From: Mucilaginibacter conchicola
GTDB lineage: Bacteria > Bacteroidota > Bacteroidia > Sphingobacteriales > Sphingobacteriaceae
Assembly (NCBI RefSeq): GCF_003432115.1
Contig: NZ_QWDC01000003.1
Location: 496,001-560,000, forward strand
Direction of reading: 5' to 3'
DNA: 64,000 nucleotides
Each line of letters starts with the position of its first letter. The first letter of the stretch is position 1. The notes beneath the pieces are model-generated. The model worked only from the letters and a program-made list of their open reading frames with translations. It ran no database searches and had not been told where the DNA came from. Below, piece by piece: positions 35,764 to 43,097 of this stretch. The position numbers and the translations under genes were made by a program.

Positions 35764-36731
35764 ACCCCGATCTGATCATCCGTTTAGCTGCCTTCGGGTT
35801 GATTAATCTTTTGCTGGTTATAGCAGGGTATTCCATTGTTAAACGCGTGTATCTGATGTTGAGCTGGGTCTTATTTCTTTTATCTATCGGTGTAATATAC
35901 CTGCTGTTTGTGCATCAGCATCCAATACTGAAAATGCTGGCCATTATCGCCACCACTTTTACTGCTATGAAACTGGTGGCAGTATCGGCAACGCACCATA
36001 AAACTGCCTTTAAACTTACATTTAAACAATGGTGTTTTTTTGCGGGTGCCTGGGCAGGTATGCGCCCGCAGCCTTTTGAAACACTTGGCGGCCCTGCCCC
36101 AACCGGTGCCGCAAAAATGGTAAAGTTTGGCATCAGCCGGATTGTATTGGGCGCTTTACTCATCTGGTTAACCCGTTTGCTCAATTATTATGAACTGATA
36201 TCGAGCCCATCTGCCGAGTATGCGGTAACGGCAATGTTGTTGCTGGTGGGTTTTAGCCTGATACTTCACTTCGGGATATTGAGCATAAGCGCGGGCATGT
36301 GGCGCCTGCAGGGTGCCGATACCTGTTACTTGTTCAGGAAGCCGGCCACGGCCTTAAGCCTCACCGAATTTTGGGGTAAGCGCTGGAACCTGGCCTTTAG
36401 CGAAATGACCTCTGTTGCCATATTCAGGCCGCTTAAACAGCGGCTGGGAAATGGCGGGGCGCTGCTTATCTCATTCATCTTCTCAGGGCTCTTACATGAG
36501 TTGGCTTTAAGCGTTCCCGTAAATGCAGGCTATGGTTTGCCCGCGTTGTATTTTCTTATCCATGCATTGGTGGTGATGCTGGAGCGTATCATCAGAAAAT
36601 ACTCCCCCAATTTCTTCGCTAATAAGATAATCGCACATGCGTGGGTTTTCTTTTGGCTGGTTGTGCCTGCCCCGCTGTTATTCCACCCTCAATTCATTGC
36701 ATGTATCTTGAGGCCCATGGCCGGCTTATAA
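35760..36731 (+). CDS. MBOAT-family membrane acyltransferase (wax synthase-like)
   Basis: The 323-aa protein has about eight hydrophobic segments and the MBOAT/wax synthase motifs: WAGMRPQPFETLGGPAP, SLTEFWGKRWNLAFSEM (204-210) and FSGLLHELAL with the conserved His246. Plant-type wax synthases and DGAT relatives share these blocks and transfer fatty acyl groups to alcohols within the membrane. Substrate here is unknown. It is translationally coupled to the small membrane protein upstream and abuts the convergent methyltransferase gene. Confidence 0.85.
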   Translation: MNPDLIIRLAAFGLINLLLVIAGYSIVKRVYLMLSWVLFLLSIGVIYLLFVHQHPILKMLAIIATTFTAMKLVAVSATHHKTAFKLTFKQWCFFAGAWAGMRPQPFETLGGPAPTGAAKMVKFGISRIVLGALLIWLTRLLNYYELISSPSAEYAVTAMLLLVGFSLILHFGILSISAGMWRLQGADTCYLFRKPATALSLTEFWGKRWNLAFSEMTSVAIFRPLKQRLGNGGALLISFIFSGLLHELALSVPVNAGYGLPALYFLIHALVVMLERIIRKYSPNFFANKIIAHAWVFFWLVVPAPLLFHPQFIACILRPMAGL

Positions 36732-37517
36732 CTACTTCACCGCCACGATAAACAATCTTGGGTAAGGCAACAACACAGTACCATCAGACTGTGCTGTGTA
36801 TTCCTTAGCTATTTGCTGTTGATACTCTTCCAGAAAAGCTTGTTGTTCATCGGTATCCAAAGCATCCAGATAGGGGCGCAGGCCGGTACTTTTTACCATC
36901 TCTACCACACCTGCTGCGCCTGATTTAATAGGATGAAAATAAGTAGTGCGCCAGATATCTAAGGACGATACAGTATTGTGCAATAAATTAAAATACCAAT
37001 CGGCAGGTTGGCGATCAAGGCGTTTGGGGGCGGCGGTGAGTTTCTCTGCCCATGGGCCGTTAGCAGCAACCTGGCGCATAAGGCGGTGCGTTGGTTCGGC
37101 AAAGTTATCGGGCATTTGAATGGCAAGGGTACCGCCGGGGTTAAGCCTGGCAAGCAGGCCCGGGAATATCCCGGCATGATCTGGCACCCACTGCAAAACG
37201 GCATTAGACAAGATCACATCAAATGGCCCCTGGTTTTGCCATGTGGCAATATCTGCCACATCAAACACCAAATTGGGCAATCGTTTACGCGCAGCCTCTA
37301 TCATGTTTTCAGAACTATCCATGCCTGTAATTTCGGCGTTGGGGAATTTCTTTTGAAGCAATTCTGTTGAATTTCCGGGGCCACAGCCCACATCCGCAGC
37401 CTTTTTTATATCGTAGGTTAAGATACGGTTAAGCAGATCATGTATGGGGCGGTTGCGCTCGGCCTCAAACTTGCTGTATAAACTTGCAGACCAGGTGTCT
37501 TTACTGTGATTATTCAT
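36732..37517 (-). CDS. tam: Trans-aconitate 2-methyltransferase-like SAM methyltransferase
   Basis: The 261-aa class I methyltransferase has motif I AADVGCGPGNSTELL, motif II GMDSSENMIEAARKRLPN, a DVADIATW acidic loop, DVILSNAVLQWVPDHAGIF and LNPGGTLAIQMPDNF, the order and spacing found in Tam, which methylates trans-aconitate. Length matches Tam (about 250-260 aa). It is a single gene that abuts the MBOAT-family gene in convergent orientation. Confidence 0.87.
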   Translation of the reverse strand: MNNHSKDTWSASLYSKFEAERNRPIHDLLNRILTYDIKKAADVGCGPGNSTELLQKKFPNAEITGMDSSENMIEAARKRLPNLVFDVADIATWQNQGPFDVILSNAVLQWVPDHAGIFPGLLARLNPGGTLAIQMPDNFAEPTHRLMRQVAANGPWAEKLTAAPKRLDRQPADWYFNLLHNTVSSLDIWRTTYFHPIKSGAAGVVEMVKSTGLRPYLDALDTDEQQAFLEEYQQQIAKEYTAQSDGTVLLPYPRLFIVAVK

Positions 37518-37620
37518 AATACCAATGTTATAGTTTAAACACCTCTGATAGCGATATGGTTTATAAAATTAACTGGAACGATTAGGAATTATAAAAATTG
37601 ATATCTAACTTAATATCCCC

Positions 37621-37836
37621 ATGAATTTAAACGAAAGAAAACCCCACTTAGGTATTCATGGCGCCGATGGTGCTATTGAGCCTCTTGCAGGACTAAGCAT
37701 AGATGGTTTAGTGTATATAGGCTATGGTGTAGCCGAACTGCAGGAAATTTTACAGGTAAAATTAAGCCAGGAACTTTATGAAGAATGCGCGCTTATTCGT
37801 GATGAATTATTGCGCCGCGCAATTGAAGCAAACTAA
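37621..37836 (+). CDS. Small hypothetical protein
   Basis: The 71-aa acidic soluble protein begins MNLNERKPHLGIHGADG and contains YIGYGVAELQEILQVKL and a C-terminal helix YEECALIRDELLRRAIE. Family not recognised. It has its own terminator immediately downstream. Confidence 0.65.
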   Translation: MNLNERKPHLGIHGADGAIEPLAGLSIDGLVYIGYGVAELQEILQVKLSQELYEECALIRDELLRRAIEAN

Positions 37837-37863
37837 AAGAGGCAGCCTTAGCTGCCTCTTTTA
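37834..37863. terminator. Bidirectional terminator
   Basis: AAAAGAGGCAGC, loop CTTA, then GCTGCCTCTTTT is a perfect stem with A-run and T-run on both sides, between the convergent genes ending at 37836 and 37867. Confidence 0.9.
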
Positions 37864-37866
37864 GTT

Positions 37867-38565
37867 TTAATGTTTTTTTGGCTTTTCACTTAACGCCTTT
37901 TTAAGCACATCTTGAACTGCTTTTTCCATAATGGCGTATCCGGCTTTGTTTGGGTGTACGCCATCATCTCCTAATTCGGCGCGTAAGCCATCGCGGTTAT
38001 CTTTCATTAAGCTGTGGTAATCCAGGTAATAAAAACCATTTTTGGCAGCAAAATCTTTTAACATCGCATTTAGCTTAATAATTTTTGCGGCGGGCTGTAA
38101 ACCGGGTTTCCAGGGGTAATCAAACACCGGAAGTATTGAACTTAAAACAACTTTTATTTTGTAAGTAGCGGCCAGTTGTGCCATGGTTTGTATGTTACCA
38201 AAAATCTGTTCAAGCGTGGCCGGCCCGGTATTGCCTGCTATATCATTGGTACCCGCAAGTATGGTAACAACGGCGGGTTTAAGATCTATCACATCTTGCC
38301 TAAAACGCAATACCATTTGTGGAGTGGTTTGCCCGCTTATGCCACGGTCAATGTAGTTTTTGTTATTATCAAAAAACTCAGGGTCAACTCTTTTCCAGCC
38401 CTCGGTTATAGAGTTACCCATAAATACTACGCGGTTGCCGGGGTTGGGCTGCGCAGATACCTCGGTATTCTCTTGTTGATAGCGCGCCAGGTTAGGCCAA
38501 TCCTGGGCCATAACACCAGATGCCCTTAATGCAAACATGGTTAAAATAGCAAGTGCTTTTTTCAT
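37867..38565 (-). CDS. Exported SGNH/GDSL-family hydrolase
   Basis: The 232-aa protein has a signal peptide (MKKALAILTMFALRASGVMAQ) and SGNH blocks: RVVFMGNSITEGW with nucleophile Ser (block I), SGQTTPQM (block II Gly), LAGTNDIAGN (block III Asn) and DDGVHPNKAGY (block V Asp/His). These enzymes are esterases or acetylhydrolases that often deacetylate glycans. Likely periplasmic or secreted. Nine upstream in-frame codons are ignored because the ATG at 38565 starts the signal peptide. Confidence 0.9.
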   Translation of the reverse strand: MKKALAILTMFALRASGVMAQDWPNLARYQQENTEVSAQPNPGNRVVFMGNSITEGWKRVDPEFFDNNKNYIDRGISGQTTPQMVLRFRQDVIDLKPAVVTILAGTNDIAGNTGPATLEQIFGNIQTMAQLAATYKIKVVLSSILPVFDYPWKPGLQPAAKIIKLNAMLKDFAAKNGFYYLDYHSLMKDNRDGLRAELGDDGVHPNKAGYAIMEKAVQDVLKKALSEKPKKH

Positions 38566-38637
38566 AAGTGGGTATAATTGATACAAACTCAAAAATGGTA
38601 TAAAATTTGTTTAGTAGTAAATAATATTTGAATAATT

Positions 38638-38880
38638 GTGGGTAATACGAATTTCAACGAGCATTTACAACGCCTTAAAGCACAAACCGAAACCTTGAAG
38701 GAAACTCTGGCGGCTTTCCGTGATAATTACTCCAGATTGCAGTTTGGTATGCATCGGATGGAAAATGAGATTAAAAAGTCGCGTGAGATGTTTGAAGAAC
38801 TTACGAACCGTAAACAAGCCGCTGTAACGGTGATACAAATGAATACAAAGCAGGACGACGATATACAGTTAACTGCATAA
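38638..38880 (+). CDS. Small coiled-coil hypothetical protein
   Basis: The 80-aa protein starts at GTG and consists almost wholly of a predicted helix with heptad pattern (FNEHLQRLKAQTETLKETLAAFRDNY, MENEIKKSREMFEEL). It has a polar tail. Family not recognised. It is transcribed alone, with a terminator 20 nt after the stop. Confidence 0.6.
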   Translation: MGNTNFNEHLQRLKAQTETLKETLAAFRDNYSRLQFGMHRMENEIKKSREMFEELTNRKQAAVTVIQMNTKQDDDIQLTA

Positions 38881-38899
38881 ATTAATAAAGATATATGAG

Positions 38900-38932
38900 A
38901 AAGCCATCTGTTTAAACAGGTGGCTTTTTTTG
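38900..38932 (+). terminator. Rho-independent terminator
   Basis: AAGCCATCTGTTTAAACAGGTGGCTT forms a stem (one G-T) around the TTTAAA centre, followed by TTTTTT. Confidence 0.8.
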
Positions 38933-38978
38933 TTTTATAGTTCTTTTTATAGCTTAAATTAGTGCTAAACTTTGCACA

Positions 38979-39431
38979 ATGAAAAAACTATCTATCACCA
39001 CCTTAGTTTTGCTGTTAGCCATAAGCGCCAAAGCTCAAACTGTAAAATACAACAAAGCATTGGCCGATTCACTTGGAGCCGATGCGTACGGCATGAAAAT
39101 GTATGTATTGGTGATCCTGAAAACAGGTGCCAACACCACGGCAACTAAAGCAGCAACAGATAGCGCTTTTGCCGGGCACATGGCCAACATTGGCGGTTTA
39201 GCCACCGAAGGTAAACTGGTTGTTGCAGGCCCTATGGGCAAAAATGATAAGAACTATCGCGGTATATTTATATTCAACGTAAAAACCTTACCCGAAGCGA
39301 AGGCATTGGTGGCTACCGATCCCGCTTTTAAAGCAAAATTATTAGATGCCGAATTTTATCCATGGTATGGTTCGGCAGCTTTGCCGGTTTATTTAAAGGT
39401 TCATAAGGAAATAGAGAAGATCGGGCATTGA
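38979..39431 (+). CDS. Exported YciI-like protein
   Basis: The 150-aa protein has a signal peptide (about 1-20, ISAKAQ) and a dimeric alpha-beta barrel of YciI type: KMYVLVILKTG, FAGHMANIGGLATEGKLVVAGPMG and NYRGIFIFNVKTLPEAKALVATDPAF. YciI-like proteins are small putative enzymes; the export signal is common for Bacteroidota members. Function unknown. It ends 4 nt before the convergent membrane-protein gene. Confidence 0.8.
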   Translation: MKKLSITTLVLLLAISAKAQTVKYNKALADSLGADAYGMKMYVLVILKTGANTTATKAATDSAFAGHMANIGGLATEGKLVVAGPMGKNDKNYRGIFIFNVKTLPEAKALVATDPAFKAKLLDAEFYPWYGSAALPVYLKVHKEIEKIGH

Positions 39432-39435
39432 AAGA

Positions 39436-39705
39436 TCAGAACCAGCTTTTAAGGCTTCCGTCTTTTTCTTTAGGCTTTGGTGCTTCCCAACCCATTAATA
39501 TATCAATCCCTTCCGCCAGTTCAGATACTAATAATCCGTGTCTGATATTGTCAATTACCCAGCTTCCACCGCACAGCCATATAAACGCAGCAAGAAAAAT
39601 CCACCAAGCATTAGCTCCAATTGTCGCTATAACTCCAAAAATAAGTGAGATTAAACCTGTTTGAATAAACAGTTTACGCATATTCAATTCATACTCAAGT
39701 ACCAT
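39436..39705 (-). CDS. Small two-helix membrane protein
   Basis: The 89-aa protein has two hydrophobic stretches (about 14-27 and 32-48) and a charged C-terminal tail (WEAPKPKEKDGSLKSW). Family not recognised. It overlaps the 83-aa gene by 22 nt and probably shares its transcript. Confidence 0.55.
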   Translation of the reverse strand: MVLEYELNMRKLFIQTGLISLIFGVIATIGANAWWIFLAAFIWLCGGSWVIDNIRHGLLVSELAEGIDILMGWEAPKPKEKDGSLKSWF

Positions 39706-39935
39706 TGATCGGTTTCATGACAAAAGGAGAAGTCTCCCAGATAGTCACCAAATAGCGAACCACGAGAGGGGGCGATTGTGTCTTTGTAGCTAACATGCAT
39801 ATCGCCCATTATCACATTATCGGCTTTGCGTTTAATTATTTCATCTCTGATATAACTCAGAATTTTTGAAACATTTTCTCTATCTACAATAATGTTTAGC
39901 TTCCTTTTGAAAACAACTGTTATCGGGAACTTCAT
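39684..39935 (-). CDS. Small hypothetical protein
   Basis: The 83-aa soluble protein begins MKFPITVVFKRKLNIIVDREN. Its sequence has alternating strand and helix features (VSKILSYIRDEIIKRKADN) and ends HETDQWYLSMN. Family not recognised. It is upstream of, and overlaps, the two-helix membrane protein gene. Confidence 0.55.
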   Translation of the reverse strand: MKFPITVVFKRKLNIIVDRENVSKILSYIRDEIIKRKADNVIMGDMHVSYKDTIAPSRGSLFGDYLGDFSFCHETDQWYLSMN

Positions 39936-39977
39936 AATTGATGAGCCTCAGGTTGATTTAAAGCTAACTAAAATGTT

Positions 39978-40388
39978 CTATATCCCGTAATGCTCAATCA
40001 CATCCTCAGGCACCTTTACACCACGGCCGGTTTTAATGTCTATCATCACGTAGTCGAAATACCCGTCGCAGCAAACTTTGCCGGTGGCTTTGCTGGTTAG
40101 GGTGAATGCCACGCGGCATCCTTTGTCATTAATGCTCTCGATACCCGTGCGTACTTTAAAATATTCGCCCATAGTGAGGGCGCGTTTGTAATCAACATGC
40201 GCGGTACGCACTACCCAGCCAAAACCGCGCTCCATAAATTTTGCCATGCCCATGCCGTAGCAGGTCTCCATCTGCTCGTAGCGGGCAGCAAGCACGTAAT
40301 CAAAATACTTGCTGTTATGCACATGCTGAAACATGTCAATATCATCGGGGCGTACACGGTGCTCGGTCTCAAAGGTGCTGTACTTCAT
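39978..40388 (-). CDS. Acyl-CoA thioesterase, 4HBT (YbgC-like)
   Basis: The 136-aa hot-dog-fold protein has the 4HBT motif RPDDIDMFQHVHNSKYFDYVLAAR (Asp in the catalytic helix region), HVDYKRALTMGEYFKVRTGI and CCDGYFDYVMIDIKTGRGV. Such enzymes hydrolyse short or medium acyl-CoA or hydroxybenzoyl-CoA. The ATG at 40388 is preferred over a TTG five codons upstream. Confidence 0.87.
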   Translation of the reverse strand: MKYSTFETEHRVRPDDIDMFQHVHNSKYFDYVLAARYEQMETCYGMGMAKFMERGFGWVVRTAHVDYKRALTMGEYFKVRTGIESINDKGCRVAFTLTSKATGKVCCDGYFDYVMIDIKTGRGVKVPEDVIEHYGI

Positions 40389-40390
40389 TA

Positions 40391-40438
40391 AGTCAAAATT
40401 CAAGAGTAATAAGTCAAAAGTAAAAAGTAAAAATTGAA
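40391..40438. repeat. Low-complexity AAGTCAAAAGT-type word repeat
   Basis: Degenerate repeats of the words AGTCAAAA, TCAAGAGTAA and AAAAGTAAAA follow one another in the gap upstream of the thioesterase. The composition matches the inverted-repeat gap at 42550. Confidence 0.6.
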
Positions 40439-40488
40439 GTTAGGCTTTTAATTGATCTTCGATTACTTTAGCTCCATACAATACAATC

Positions 40489-40710
40489 ATGCTAAAAAAA
40501 GGAGAACATGTAGAGGGTACGCCCACCGAGTTACAATTACTTTTAGATGCCGATACTGAGGCCAATGCTTTTTTCGAAAGTCTGGCAAAATCGTATAAGC
40601 AAGGCTATTGCGATTGGGTAGGATCTGCTAAACAGGAAGAAACCCGCAAAACCCGCGCTGATAAGGCGATGATAATGTTGCGTAACAAGCAGAAGACTTT
40701 AAAGACCTGA
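40489..40710 (+). CDS. YdeI/OmpD-associated (OmdA) family protein
   Basis: The 73-aa protein has the OmdA C-terminal-domain signature: PTELQLLLDADTEANAFFESLAKSYKQGYCDWVGSAKQEETRKTRADKAMIML. It corresponds only to the helical C-terminal part of full YdeI-like proteins (about 190 aa); short versions are common in Bacteroidota. Possibly DNA- or protein-binding; function unclear. Confidence 0.8.
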   Translation: MLKKGEHVEGTPTELQLLLDADTEANAFFESLAKSYKQGYCDWVGSAKQEETRKTRADKAMIMLRNKQKTLKT

Positions 40711-40758
40711 TCGCACACTTTTAACCACTCTTAAGGTGGGAGTAGGATAGCGCTTTAT

Positions 40759-40790
40759 CTGCACATTTGAAATCTGCACATCTGCACATC
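40759..40790. repeat. CTGCACAT word repeat (three copies)
   Basis: CTGCACAT occurs at about 40759, 40774 and 40782 just downstream of the convergent genes. It is one of several gaps in this part of the window with short repeated words. Confidence 0.55.
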
Positions 40791-40792
40791 AA

Positions 40793-42217
40793 CTACACCT
40801 GCTTGGTTTTCCATTTGCCTCTTTTAAACATAACGTAAGCCGCTATAGTTAAACCTATTTCTGATACGGGCAGCGATATGAATACTCCTGTTGGCCCCAT
40901 TGCAAAGTATCTGGCCAGCAGGTAAGCCAACGGGATCTGGAACAGCCAGAAAGTAAAGAAATTGATCTTGGTAGGTGTCCATGTATCGCCGGCGCCGTTG
41001 AATGCGCTGGTAAATACCATGCCCATGCCGTAGATAACAAATGCGCCGCTGATGATCTGTAAAGCGCGGCCCGCCATTGCTTCTACGCCTTTATCTTTAG
41101 TGAAGAACGACGCAAATAAATGCCCGCCCGTTAAGAAAAGGATGGTTACAATCCCCAGAAAAACGCTGGTGTATTTAATGGTTTGAAATACCGACTGCTC
41201 GGCACGCTCAATATGGCCAGCGCCCAGGTTTTGGCCAACAAGGGTGGCAGCGGCGTTGCTTAAACCCCAGGCCGGCAGCATAAAGAACATCATTAAACGC
41301 AAAGCAGTTTGGTAACCTGCCGAACCTGTAGTGCCGCCTGTAGTGGCCACCAGTTCTGCCAGGAAGATCCAGCTGCAGCTGGCTATCACAAATTGCAATA
41401 TGCCCGGTGCAGCCACTTTTATAATGGCTTTTATCTGCTCCCAATCGGGGATAAAATAGCTTAGACGTACGGTTAGCGCATTCTTGTTGTTGAACAGGTT
41501 ATACAGCTGATACAAGACACCTAAGCTACGGCCTATGGTTGTGGCAATAGCCGCACCGGTTAACCCGAATGCAGGAATAGGGCCAAGGCCCCTGATGAAA
41601 AGCGGGCAAAGAATGATGTTGGCAATATTGGCTATCCACAAACTGCGCATAGCCACCGCGGCATTACCCGCCCCGCGGAAAATACCATTGATAAGGAACA
41701 GCAATACAATAATGATGCTTCCACCCATCATGATGCGTATAAATGTTTCACCGTGGGTGGCGGTATCTTGTGATGCGCCCATTAACAACAGTAGGTCGCG
41801 GCCATGTAGCAGGCCTATGATGCTGATAACAATGTTCACCATTACGGCTATAATGATAGTTTGCATGCCGGCTTTTGAAGCTGCTTCGGGATTTTTCTCA
41901 CCTATACGGCGGGCAACCACGGCAGTGGCCGCCATGCTGAGGCCGATGGCTAACGAATAAATAATGGTAAGCACAGACTCGGTTAAACCAACGGTTTGGA
42001 TGGCGAGGGCGCTGTTTTCAAGGTGACCAACAAAGTACAGGTCAACGAGCGCGAAGACAGATTCCATAGCCATCTCCAGCATCATAGGGATAGCCAAGAG
42101 CACAATAGCGCGTTTTATGCTGATGCTGGTAAGATCAACATGCTCGCCTTTTAGCGATTGCTTAAGAACTGTGAAAAATGAAAGTGCCTTGCCTTTGGCC
42201 TTAGCTACTGGTGACAT
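40793..42217 (-). CDS. MATE-family multidrug efflux transporter
   Basis: The 474-aa protein has about 12 hydrophobic segments and NorM/MATE features: AIVLLAIPMMLEMAMESVFALVDLYFVGHL near the start, TAVVARRIGEKNPEAASKAG and, in the second half, ATLVGQNLGAGHIERAEQS. It exports cationic compounds by Na+ or H+ antiport across the inner membrane. Transcribed alone; no regulator nearby. Confidence 0.93.
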   Translation of the reverse strand: MSPVAKAKGKALSFFTVLKQSLKGEHVDLTSISIKRAIVLLAIPMMLEMAMESVFALVDLYFVGHLENSALAIQTVGLTESVLTIIYSLAIGLSMAATAVVARRIGEKNPEAASKAGMQTIIIAVMVNIVISIIGLLHGRDLLLLMGASQDTATHGETFIRIMMGGSIIIVLLFLINGIFRGAGNAAVAMRSLWIANIANIILCPLFIRGLGPIPAFGLTGAAIATTIGRSLGVLYQLYNLFNNKNALTVRLSYFIPDWEQIKAIIKVAAPGILQFVIASCSWIFLAELVATTGGTTGSAGYQTALRLMMFFMLPAWGLSNAAATLVGQNLGAGHIERAEQSVFQTIKYTSVFLGIVTILFLTGGHLFASFFTKDKGVEAMAGRALQIISGAFVIYGMGMVFTSAFNGAGDTWTPTKINFFTFWLFQIPLAYLLARYFAMGPTGVFISLPVSEIGLTIAAYVMFKRGKWKTKQV

Positions 42218-42351
42218 ATAATTTAGATGATCTGGGTGAATAAATATAAGGTGACGTTATAACAGTACCAAGTGTTACAAAAGTATATTGAAAGTTATAA
42301 AGCAGTAGCGTGTAAAAATGCCATAAACAGGGGCCTATTGCGACAAGTATG

Positions 42352-42401
42352 GTGAGTGAGTGAGTGAGTGAGTGAGTGAGTGAGTGAGTGAGTGAGTGAG
42401 T
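42352..42401 (+). repeat. Tetranucleotide microsatellite, 12 copies of TGAG
   Basis: An uninterrupted run of TGAG (12 full copies at 42353-42400) with a partial copy at each end. Confidence 0.97.
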
Positions 42402-42549
42402 CGGGAGAACGCGGTTAGATTCTTCGCTGTTGCTCAGAATGACAAACTTTTATGCGTTAGGGATAGGAGCGGATACCGGCCAGCGCATAAGGCCTGCAGG
42501 CGTATGAGCGGATAGCCCGGCCCGCCAGCTGGCGGGAACGCCGTAATCA

Positions 42550-42629
42550 ATTCAAAAGTCAAAATGAACTGGTTTAGAGATTGATAGCCAGATAAAAACT
42601 TTTGAATTTTGAATTTTTACTTTTGACTT
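42550..42629. repeat. Imperfect inverted repeat of TCAAAAGT words
   Basis: ATTCAAAAGTCAAAA at 42550-42564 is repeated in reverse orientation at 42598-42629, where ACTTTTGAAT and ACTTTTGACTT occur. The arms are built from short repeated words. The right arm runs into the rpsO promoter. Confidence 0.7.
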
Positions 42630-42636
42630 AAAACCT

Positions 42637-42644
42637 TATCTTTG
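42637..42644 (+). promoter_or_regulatory. -7 element of rpsO
   Basis: TATCTTTG matches TAnnTTTG and lies 45 nt upstream of the rpsO ATG. The TTG box at the expected 19-nt spacing is absent; the preceding sequence belongs to the inverted repeat. Confidence 0.5.
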
Positions 42645-42689
42645 CACCACAATTAACAAAAGTATACACGCTTTAATATTATTCAGGTA

Positions 42690-42968
42690 ATGTATTTAAG
42701 TAAAGAAGCAAAAGCAGAGCTTTTTGCAAAACATGGTAAAGGCGCAACTGACACTGGTTCTGCCGAAGGTCAGGTAGCATTATTCACTACCCGTATTGCA
42801 CATTTAACCGGTCACTTGAAAAACAACAAAAAAGATTTTTCAACCCAGTTATCACTACAAAAATTAGTAGGTAAACGCCGTGCATTATTGGCATACCTTT
42901 ACAACAAAGACATTGAAAGATATCGTGCTATCATCAAAGCGCTTTCGCTTAGGGATATCATCAAATAA
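42690..42968 (+). CDS. rpsO: 30S ribosomal protein S15
   Basis: The 92-aa protein contains the S15 signature TGSAEGQVALFTTRIAHLTGHLKNNKKDFSTQLSLQKLVGKRRALLAYL and RYRAIIKALSLR. S15 binds 16S rRNA h20-22 early in 30S assembly. It is followed by a terminator and then pnp, the classical rpsO-pnp order also found in E. coli. Confidence 0.98.
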   Translation: MYLSKEAKAELFAKHGKGATDTGSAEGQVALFTTRIAHLTGHLKNNKKDFSTQLSLQKLVGKRRALLAYLYNKDIERYRAIIKALSLRDIIK

Positions 42969-42986
42969 CTTTTACAAGTTTTTAAT

Positions 42987-43019
42987 AAAAAGCCGTCCGC
43001 ATATTTGGATGGCTTTTTT
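42987..43019 (+). terminator. Rho-independent terminator after rpsO
   Basis: AAAAGCCGTCC, loop GCATATTT, then GGATGGCTTTTTT forms a stem with a T-run 18 nt downstream of the stop, separating rpsO from pnp. Confidence 0.8.
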
Positions 43020-43097
43020 AATTTTGCATCAAATTTTACACACATAAAACAACCGGTGTGCTCCTGAAGATGAAAAGCACGCCACAACACAAACAAG

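Larger units (their letters stand above)
42218..42689. other. Repeat-rich intergenic region upstream of rpsO
   Basis: The 472-nt gap holds no gene I can support. Its contents in order: AT-rich upstream region of the MATE gene, a TGAG microsatellite (42352-42401), a fragment ATTCTTCGCTG...GCTCAGAATGAC resembling the dispersed repeat family common in these genomes, a GC-rich part with GAGCGGATA at 42467 and 42506 and the palindrome CCCGCCAGCTGGCGGG at 42521-42536, an inverted repeat (42550-42629) and the rpsO promoter. Confidence 0.7.

Noticed and set aside
42352..42401. CRISPR array or tandem-repeat coding region
   Set aside because: A simple TGAG microsatellite without spacers or open frame.
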